NCBI GenBank assembly: GCA_036676175.1
Contig: JAKFDL010000104.1
Location: 22,645 to 86,644, forward strand
Direction: 5' to 3'
DNA: 64,000 nucleotides
Source of the DNA: Methylotenera_A sp036676175
Lineage (GTDB): Bacteria > Pseudomonadota > Gammaproteobacteria > Burkholderiales > Methylophilaceae
The position numbers and the translations under genes were made by a program. Shown here one piece after another: positions 58,012-64,000 of this stretch. Position 1 is the first letter of the stretch. Each line of letters starts with the position of its first letter. Below the pieces are notes generated by a model that had not been told where the DNA came from, made no database searches, and saw only the letters and a list, made by a program, of their open reading frames with translations.

Positions 58012-59913
58012 ATGGCAGCACAAAAAATGGAATTCCAGGCTGAAGTAAAGCAACTGATGCAGTTGATGATTCACTCGCTGTACAGCAACAAAGAGATTGT
58101 GCTGCGCGAGCTGATTTCGAACGCGTCAGACGCGGCCGATAAACTGCGCTTTGAAGCGCTGGCAGACAGTACCTTGTATGAAAATGACAGTGACTTAAAA
58201 ATCACTATTGGCTTTGACAAAGCTAAACGTATCGTCACTATTAGCGATAATGGCATTGGCATGAGCCGTGATGAGGTGATTACCCATATTGGTACGATTG
58301 CAAAATCGGGTACCAAGGAATTTTTTAACTCCTTAACAGGTGATGAAGCCAAAGATGCTAACTTGATTGGCCAATTTGGCGTCGGCTTCTATTCGGCATT
58401 TATCATTGCCGATAAAGTGACGCTAACCACACGTCGCGCAGGCAGCACAGATGCGGTGAAATGGGTAAGCGCGGGTGAGGGTGATTACACGATTGATGCG
58501 GTTAAAAAAGCCTCGCGTGGCACTGAAATCACCCTGCATTTGCGTAAAGATGAAGATGAGTTCTTAAATGACTGGCAGTTAAAGTCGATCATCCGCAAAT
58601 ATTCTGACCACATCACCTTGCCGATTATGATGCAAAAATCGGAATGGAAAGAGGGTGCAGACGGTAAGGGTGGGGAGATGGTGTTAACCGATGAGTTTGA
58701 GGTGGTGAATAAAGCCTCAGCTTTATGGGCGCGCAGTAAAAATGACATCACTACAGATGAATATAATGAATTTTACAAACATGTTTCCCACGATTTTCAA
58801 GAGCCGCTGGCCTATACACATAGCCGCGTCGAGGGTAAGCAAGAATATATCTCGCTACTCTACATCCCAAGCAAAGCACCATTTGATTTGTATGACAGAG
58901 AGCGGCGTCATGGCATCAAGCTGTATGTGAAGCGTGTGTTTATTATGGAGGATGCGGAAAAGTTAATGCCGCAGTACTTGCGTTTTGTACGCGGTGTAAT
59001 TGATTCTGCTGATTTGCCATTGAACATTTCACGCGAAATTCTTCAAGACAGCCGCGATGTGGATGCGATTAAAAATGGCTCAGTGAAAAAGGTGCTGGGA
59101 CTTTTAGAAGATATGGCAAAAGATAAGCCAGAAGATTACGCGAAGTTTTGGGGTGAGTTTGGTCGCGTGCTTAAAGAAGGGCCGGGCGAAGACTTTGCCA
59201 ATAAAGACAAAATTGCGGGTCTGTTACGCTTCGCCAGCACGCGGAATGAACACAGTGCCGATGCAGCGTCGCAGATCGTCTCATTGAAAGACTATGTTGA
59301 GAAGATGCAGCCTGAGCAAGCCGCCATTTACTACATTACAGCGGATAGTTTTGCTGCCGCACAACATTCACCGCACTTGGAAATTTTCCGCAAGAAAAAT
59401 ATCGAAGTATTATTGTTAAGTGACAAGGTGGACGAGTGGTTGTTGGGTAGCCTCACCGAATTTGAGGGTAAAAAACTGCAATCCATTGCCAAGGGTGATT
59501 TGGATTTAGGCGCGCTGGAAAGTGACACGGAAAAAGAAATCCAAAAGAAAATTGAAGAAGAAGCCAAAACCTTGATTGAGCGGGTTAAATCTACACTGGG
59601 CGATGCGGTAAAAGAGGTGCGGGTGACGCACCGGCTCACCGATAGTCCTGCTTGCCTAGTGGCAGGTGAGCATGATTTATCAGGCAATATGGCGCGTATT
59701 TTAAAAGCGGCCGGCCAGAATGCGCCTGAAAGCAAACCGATTTTAGAACTTAACCCAACACATAAACTTGTTAAGCGTTTAGAGAGTGAAGTTGAAGAGG
59801 TTAAGTTTTCTGACCTAGCACATTTGGTATTTGACCAAGCGTTATTAGCGGAAGGTGGTCAGTTGAATGACCCGGCTAGCTTTGTTAAAAGAATGAATAG
59901 CTTGCTGGTATAA
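58012..59913 (+). CDS. htpG: Hsp90-family chaperone HtpG
   Basis: 633 aa. The GHKL ATPase N-terminus has MQLMIHSLYSNKEIVLRELISNASDAADKLR, ISDNGIGMSRDEV and GQFGVGFYSAF; the middle domain has SREILQDSRDVDAIK. It is a cytoplasmic stress chaperone. The ribosome site AGGGA is upstream of ATG, and a terminator follows. Confidence 0.97.
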   Translation: MAAQKMEFQAEVKQLMQLMIHSLYSNKEIVLRELISNASDAADKLRFEALADSTLYENDSDLKITIGFDKAKRIVTISDNGIGMSRDEVITHIGTIAKSGTKEFFNSLTGDEAKDANLIGQFGVGFYSAFIIADKVTLTTRRAGSTDAVKWVSAGEGDYTIDAVKKASRGTEITLHLRKDEDEFLNDWQLKSIIRKYSDHITLPIMMQKSEWKEGADGKGGEMVLTDEFEVVNKASALWARSKNDITTDEYNEFYKHVSHDFQEPLAYTHSRVEGKQEYISLLYIPSKAPFDLYDRERRHGIKLYVKRVFIMEDAEKLMPQYLRFVRGVIDSADLPLNISREILQDSRDVDAIKNGSVKKVLGLLEDMAKDKPEDYAKFWGEFGRVLKEGPGEDFANKDKIAGLLRFASTRNEHSADAASQIVSLKDYVEKMQPEQAAIYYITADSFAAAQHSPHLEIFRKKNIEVLLLSDKVDEWLLGSLTEFEGKKLQSIAKGDLDLGALESDTEKEIQKKIEEEAKTLIERVKSTLGDAVKEVRVTHRLTDSPACLVAGEHDLSGNMARILKAAGQNAPESKPILELNPTHKLVKRLESEVEEVKFSDLAHLVFDQALLAEGGQLNDPASFVKRMNSLLV

Positions 59914-59927
59914 ATTGATTCTTGCAT

Positions 59928-59960
59928 AAAAAAGCCTGCAAAACCATGCAGGCTTTTTTA
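59928..59960 (+). terminator. Rho-independent terminator after htpG
   Basis: AAAAAAGCCTGCA (59928-59940) pairs with TGCAGGCTTTTTT (59947-59959) around AAACCA, a strong 13-bp stem. Confidence 0.92.
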
Positions 59961-60043
59961 TTGTTAAATGAATTGTCATAAAGCTTGGCTCGATATTTGC
60001 TAAAATGCTGGTAATAAGCGACAACAAAATCCAAAGGCACTTC

Positions 60044-62527
60044 ATGATTAAAGCTGCAAAAAAACACACCACACTTCCTAAATTGACACCGGTAAAACAG
60101 GCATTACAAAATCACTTGGTTTTCTCATGCTTTAAAACTGACGAGGTTGCCACGCCCAGGGACTGGTACCACACAGCCGCTTTTACCGTACGCGATCATG
60201 TCGTGGAGCGCTGGGTAGAAACTGCAAATAGTTACACCGAGCAAGATCCAAAACGCGTTTATTATCTATCGCTGGAGTTTTTAATTGGGCGGATGCTGGG
60301 TAATGCTGCACTTAATTTGGGCATTCATACTGAACTCAGCGATGGTTTAAGTGCATTGGGCCACACCATGGAAGCAACCGCTGAAATGGAGTATGACGCG
60401 GCATTGGGTAATGGTGGCTTAGGGCGATTGGCCGCCTGCTTTTTAGATTCAATGGCGACAATGGATATCCCGGCCACTGGCTACGGTATCCGTTATGAGT
60501 ATGGCATGTTTAGGCAAACCATAGAGCATGGTCAGCAAGTTGAAAATGCAGATAATTGGTTGCGCTATGGCAATGTATGGGAGTTTCAACGTCCAGAAGC
60601 CGCCTATGATATTAAGTTTTATGGCCATGTTGTGCCTGTAAAAGAGAACGGTAATATTGCCCACCATTGGGTGAATACACAGCGTGTAGTGGCGATGGCT
60701 TATGACATGCCTGTGCCGGGCTATGGAACCAATACGGTGAACAGTTTGCGTTTATGGTCCGCAAAAGCCAGTAAAGATTTTGACTTAGGCCAGTTTAATG
60801 ATGGTAATTATGACGTGGCAGTAGAGGAGCGTACCGAGTCCGAAACCATTTCGAAAGTGTTGTATCCCAATGATGCTTCGGCTTCTGGCCGTGAGTTGCG
60901 CTTAAAGCAGCAATACTTCTTTGTATCTGCATCCATACAGGATATTTTGCGCCGTTTTACCACGACGCGTGAAGTGAAAACTAAAAAAGACTGGGCAGAT
61001 CTGCCCAATAAAATCGCCATTCAATTGAATGACACGCACCCTGCCATAGGCGTGGCGGAAATGATGCACCAGTTAGTTGATCATTATCATCTGAGCTGGG
61101 ATTTTGCGTGGAGCTTGGTAACTAAAATATTTGCCTATACAAACCACACGCTAATGCCAGAGGCTCTGGAAACTTGGTCCGTCGACCTGTTTGGCAGCTT
61201 GTTGCCACGACATTTAGAGATTATCTACGAAATCAATCTTCAGTTTATTACTATGGTGAATCATATGTTCCCTGGCGATACCGAACTGGTCAGACGCGTG
61301 TCGATTATCGATGAAACGCATGGACGACGTGTACGCATGGCGCATTTGGCCGTGGTCGGATCGCATACGGTCAATGGTGTAGCGGCGCTGCACAGTGAGT
61401 TGTTGAAAACTACTTTGTTTGCTGATTTTAATAAAATTTATCCTAGTAAATTTACCAATGTCACTAATGGCATTACTCCCAGACGTTGGCTTAATCAAGC
61501 TAACCCAGCACTAACCAGCTTAATTGCAACCGCCATTGGTGAAGGTTTTCAAAAAGATCTCACGCAAATTAAGAAATTAACACCATTGGCGGATGACAAG
61601 GATTTCCGTAAAGCATTTCGGGTAGTCAAGGCGGCCAATAAGTTAAGGCTCGCCCAAAAGATTGAGGCTGTAACAGGCGTTAAGCTGAACACCGATGCGC
61701 TGTTTGATGTGCAAATTAAGCGCATTCACGAATATAAGCGCCAACTGTTGAATGTACTGCATGTGATCACTTTGTATAACCGCATTCGCAAAGGCGAAAA
61801 GCTGGCTGCGCCGCGCGCAGTTATTTTTGGCGGTAAAGCGGCCCCAGGTTATTGGGTGGCAAAGCAAATTATTCGCTTAATTAATGATGTAGCGGAAATT
61901 GTAAATAATGACCCTGCTGTGGGTGACCAATTAAAAGTGGTGTTTTATCCGAATTACGAAGTTTCTGCGGCCGAGATTTTGTTCCCAGGGGCAGATTTAT
62001 CCGAGCAGATATCCACCGCAGGTACCGAGGCCAGTGGCACGGGTAATATGAAAATGGCACTGAATGGTGCGCTGACAATCGGCACTTTAGATGGCGCCAA
62101 TGTTGAGATTGAGGAGGAAGTGGGTGGTGACAATATTTTCATCTTTGGCTTAACCACGCCTGAAGTGGCTGCAGCTAAAGCTAATAACTACAATCCACGC
62201 GATTATTACCAGCAAAATGCCGAGTTGAAACAAGTGCTTGATATGATAGGCAGCGGATTTTTCTCGATGCAAGAGCCGAATCGTTATCAAGCCATCATCG
62301 ACAATTTGCTAAATCAAGACAATTATTTATTGTTAGCCGATTACGCTAGCTATATTGCTTGCCAAGATGAAGTAAGCAAGACCTATCAAAACCCAGAAGA
62401 ATGGTCGCGTCGTGCCATATTGAATGTAGCGCGCATGGCCAAGTTTTCAAGCGATAGAACGATAAGCGAATACGCCAAAAACATTTGGCATGTACAGGCG
62501 GTGAAGAAACAAAATGGACAGAAGTAA
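60044..62527 (+). CDS. glgP: Glycogen/starch/alpha-glucan phosphorylase
   Basis: 827 aa from ATG 60044, with AAAGG 7 bases upstream; an in-frame ATG at 60005 lacks a ribosome site. The catalytic region has EYDAALGNGGLGRLAACFLDS and the PLP Lys in GTEASGTGNMKMALNGALTIG. It releases glucose-1-phosphate from alpha-glucan using inorganic phosphate. It stands alone here; no other glg genes are in view. Confidence 0.95.
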   Translation: MIKAAKKHTTLPKLTPVKQALQNHLVFSCFKTDEVATPRDWYHTAAFTVRDHVVERWVETANSYTEQDPKRVYYLSLEFLIGRMLGNAALNLGIHTELSDGLSALGHTMEATAEMEYDAALGNGGLGRLAACFLDSMATMDIPATGYGIRYEYGMFRQTIEHGQQVENADNWLRYGNVWEFQRPEAAYDIKFYGHVVPVKENGNIAHHWVNTQRVVAMAYDMPVPGYGTNTVNSLRLWSAKASKDFDLGQFNDGNYDVAVEERTESETISKVLYPNDASASGRELRLKQQYFFVSASIQDILRRFTTTREVKTKKDWADLPNKIAIQLNDTHPAIGVAEMMHQLVDHYHLSWDFAWSLVTKIFAYTNHTLMPEALETWSVDLFGSLLPRHLEIIYEINLQFITMVNHMFPGDTELVRRVSIIDETHGRRVRMAHLAVVGSHTVNGVAALHSELLKTTLFADFNKIYPSKFTNVTNGITPRRWLNQANPALTSLIATAIGEGFQKDLTQIKKLTPLADDKDFRKAFRVVKAANKLRLAQKIEAVTGVKLNTDALFDVQIKRIHEYKRQLLNVLHVITLYNRIRKGEKLAAPRAVIFGGKAAPGYWVAKQIIRLINDVAEIVNNDPAVGDQLKVVFYPNYEVSAAEILFPGADLSEQISTAGTEASGTGNMKMALNGALTIGTLDGANVEIEEEVGGDNIFIFGLTTPEVAAAKANNYNPRDYYQQNAELKQVLDMIGSGFFSMQEPNRYQAIIDNLLNQDNYLLLADYASYIACQDEVSKTYQNPEEWSRRAILNVARMAKFSSDRTISEYAKNIWHVQAVKKQNGQK

Positions 62528-62558
62528 AATAGTGTAAACGACAGTGTTTCAACGTTGT

Positions 62559-62592
62559 TAAAGCAATTACAATAAGCATAACAATTGCTTTA
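62559..62592 (+). repeat. Hairpin next to the DUF4197 ribosome site
   Basis: TAAAGCAATT (62559-62568) and AATTGCTTTA (62583-62592) form a 10-bp stem whose last base is the first of the AAGGA ribosome site. It may modulate translation or mark the end of glgP mRNA. Confidence 0.4.
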
Positions 62593-62604
62593 AGGACATT
62601 TCAT

Positions 62605-63354
62605 ATGAAACGTTTATTAACAGTTACTTTACTCATCCTATTTGTTACGCACGCTAATGCATTAGATTTCGAATCGATTAAAGATGCGATTAAATCTAGC
62701 GGTAGCAGCTCTACTACTAGCACTGGCGCTGGCGTAAATAGCTTAAGTAATGAAGAAGCCAGTAGCGGCCTGAAAGAGGCATTAACGCAAGGCGTAGGTA
62801 AAGCCGTTTCTACACTGGGGGCGGACAATGGTTTTTTCGGCAATAAAGACGTCAAAATTCCGCTACCAAAATCACTGCAAAAAATTGAAAAAGGCATGAA
62901 GCTGATGGGCATGGGCAAACAATCTGATGAGCTGGTGCTGAAAATGAATCGTGCGGCTGAAGCGGCAGTGCCAGAGGCTAAAGCGCTGCTTGTGGGTTCA
63001 ATTAAACAAATGTCGGTGGCAGATGCCAAAGCTATTCTCACTGGCCCGCAAGATGCTGCTACCCAATACTTCAAAAAAACCACTTCTGCACAAATGAGTG
63101 AGAGATTTTTACCGATTGTGCAAAAAGCTACTGCCAATGTGCAATTGGCAGCCAGTTACAATAAGTATGCGGAGATGGGTAGTAAATTTGGTGTGGTGAA
63201 AAAAGAAGATGCCAATATAGAACAATACGTGACCAACAAAACTTTAGATGGCGTTTATTTTATGATTGCCAAAGAAGAAGCGGCTATTCGTAATGACCCC
63301 TTAGGCCAAGCCAGTAGTTTGCTTAAAAAGGTATTTGGCGCGGTTAGTAAGTAA
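62605..63354 (+). CDS. DUF4197 secreted protein
   Basis: 249 aa with a signal peptide (MKRLLTVTLLILFVTHANA). A Ser/Thr-rich linker (SSGSSSTTSTGAG) is followed by the DUF4197 domain (VNSLSNEEASSGLKEALTQGVGKAVSTLG, KMNRAAEAAVPEAKALL, YFKKTTSAQMSERFLPIVQKAT). It is a helical periplasmic protein of unknown function in beta- and gammaproteobacteria. The ribosome site is AAGGA. Confidence 0.85.
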   Translation: MKRLLTVTLLILFVTHANALDFESIKDAIKSSGSSSTTSTGAGVNSLSNEEASSGLKEALTQGVGKAVSTLGADNGFFGNKDVKIPLPKSLQKIEKGMKLMGMGKQSDELVLKMNRAAEAAVPEAKALLVGSIKQMSVADAKAILTGPQDAATQYFKKTTSAQMSERFLPIVQKATANVQLAASYNKYAEMGSKFGVVKKEDANIEQYVTNKTLDGVYFMIAKEEAAIRNDPLGQASSLLKKVFGAVSK

Positions 63355-63390
63355 AGTGCTGTAAGTGGAGATTAGATTTATTGCTAAATT

Positions 63391-63420
63391 AAAAAGCCAC
63401 TCTAATGTAGTGGTTTTTTA
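63391..63420 (+). terminator. Rho-independent terminator after the DUF4197 gene
   Basis: CCACT (63397-63401) pairs with AGTGG (63409-63413), extended by flanking A and T runs. Confidence 0.75.
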
Positions 63421-63625
63421 AATATCCGGCGGATATTTTAAAACTCATTCAATCTATTGCCCTGCAGATCAATATTCATGCGGCCTACAGGGCATGCTGT
63501 CCACGTATCAATAAATCGCTTTGAATTGAATGAGTTAGCGGAGTTGACGATAGCACCTATTGCTAATTTGATTGTTAGCTTACTAGACAACAACTACAAA
63601 ATATTAAATAAAAGCCATAAAAGCT

Positions 63626-63655
63626 TTGACACAAAGTGCCAAAACTTGCTATAGT
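63626..63655 (+). promoter_or_regulatory. Promoter of the tRNA-fMet transcript
   Basis: TTGACA (63626-63631), an 18-base spacer and TATAGT (63650-63655) with an extended TGC just before it. A strong sigma-70 promoter 34 bases before the tRNA. Confidence 0.7.
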
Positions 63656-63688
63656 CTCACCTCTCGACGCAACATATGTCGAATCGGA

Positions 63689-63765
63689 CGCGGGATGGAG
63701 CAGTCTGGCAGCTCGTCGGGCTCATAACCCGAAGGTCACAGGTTCAAATCCTGTTCCCGCAACCA
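63689..63765 (+). tRNA. Initiator tRNA-Met (CAT)
   Basis: 77 nt with encoded CCA. The C1-A72 mismatch at the acceptor end (CGCGGG against CCCGCA), the three G-C pairs around the CAT anticodon (CGGGCTCATAACCCG) and the T-loop GGTTCAAATCC are the marks of tRNA-fMet. Confidence 0.97.
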
Positions 63766-64000
63766 ATAAATTTCAGGTTTTGAAATTACGCTCTTTAACA
63801 ATATGAACGACTGATAAGTGTGGGTGTTTGTGGTTAAGACACTTGCATAGACGCAACGAATGCTTGGTTTCGGCCTTGAATGTTTTGTTGTTTGGTTTAT
63901 GTGAGACTCAAGATAACAAATGCTTACACTTAGATTTATGACAAGTATGTAAATAGAACGCTTCAGTTAAATGGAGCGGTCGACAAGACACACCTTGAAA
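63766..64000 (+). other. Probable rRNA operon leader (16S beyond window)
   Basis: A boxA-like antitermination sequence GCTCTTTAACA at 63790-63800 is followed by GATAAGTGTGGGTG, as in betaproteobacterial rRNA leaders and spacers. No 16S sequence is reached before the window ends. Whether the tRNA and rRNA share one transcript is inferred from the lack of a terminator between them. Confidence 0.6.

Larger units (their letters stand above)
63355..63688. other. Long intergenic region with inverted repeats before the tRNA
   Basis: 334 bases without a supported gene. It holds a terminator (63391), a short palindrome AAATATCC-GGC-GGATATTT (about 63420-63438), a wider inverted repeat with arms AACTCATTCAAT (63442-63453) and ATTGAATGAGTT (63525-63536) that could fold into a ~95-nt structure, and the tRNA promoter near 63626. 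A 65-codon open frame crosses these and is probably spurious. Confidence 0.5.

Noticed and set aside
63457..63654. 65-codon open frame before tRNA-fMet
   Set aside because: It crosses the inverted repeat and the tRNA promoter, has no ribosome site and no recognisable protein features.
1..64000. CRISPR array, prophage, transposase or restriction-modification genes
   Set aside because: No regularly spaced direct repeats, integrase, transposase, methylase or phage structural genes were seen on either strand.

Overview
The window reads as chromosomal DNA of a betaproteobacterium, most likely a Methylophilaceae (Methylotenera-like) methylotroph. This is inferred from gene content and order: ftsH-folP-glmM; the rpoE-rseA-rseB-rseC-mucD-lepA-lepB-rnc-era-recO-pdxJ-acpS string; an isc operon with two cysteine desulfurases; and moderately AT-rich coding DNA. 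No 16S gene lies inside the window to confirm it. Coding density is high. I see no prophage, insertion sequence or CRISPR array.

Layout. 1-2730: the end of ftsH, then folP and glmM. 2783-8877: an accessory stretch with an orphan predicted lipoprotein, an esterase lipoprotein, a HAD phosphatase with a SemiSWEET transporter, a PAP2 phosphatase, a secreted zinc phospholipase C and a GT4 glycosyltransferase. 8937-11788: PiT phosphate transporter with its PhoU-like partner, then an aquaporin-arsC pair. 11861-14518: prfB (with its programmed frameshift) and lysS. 14638-20913: pstS-pstC-pstA-pstB-phoU and a phosphate-type porin. 21029-28981: carbonic anhydrase, then the leftward iscR-nifS-iscS-iscU-iscA-hscB-hscA-fdx operon with cysE upstream. 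29064-40201: trmJ, suhB, mutS, slyD, yaiI, rhlE, a nuclease, nadB and several unknowns. 40346-52603: the rpoE stress cluster running into the lepA-lepB-rnc-era-recO-pdxJ-acpS-tcdA string. 52788-57835: polyphosphate genes ppk, sixA and ppx around a histone-H1-like protein gene. 58012-64000: htpG, glgP, a DUF4197 gene, initiator tRNA-Met and what looks like an rRNA operon leader cut by the window end.

The unifying theme is phosphate. Pho-box-like sequences (two CTGTCAT-type heptamers, 11 bp apart) precede pstS, the porin, ppk, the GT4 glycosyltransferase and, on the opposite strand, the phospholipase C. Another lies between ppx and the histone-like gene. phoB and phoR are not in the window. The most interesting proposal is that the phospholipase C/glycosyltransferase pair, possibly with the PAP2 phosphatase, forms a phosphate-starvation lipid-remodelling module that uses a secreted Trp-1-type zinc phospholipase C instead of the known PlcP enzyme. 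The second is the histone-like gene, whose promoter combines a 39-bp perfect palindrome over the -10 region with a reversed Pho box touching the -35.
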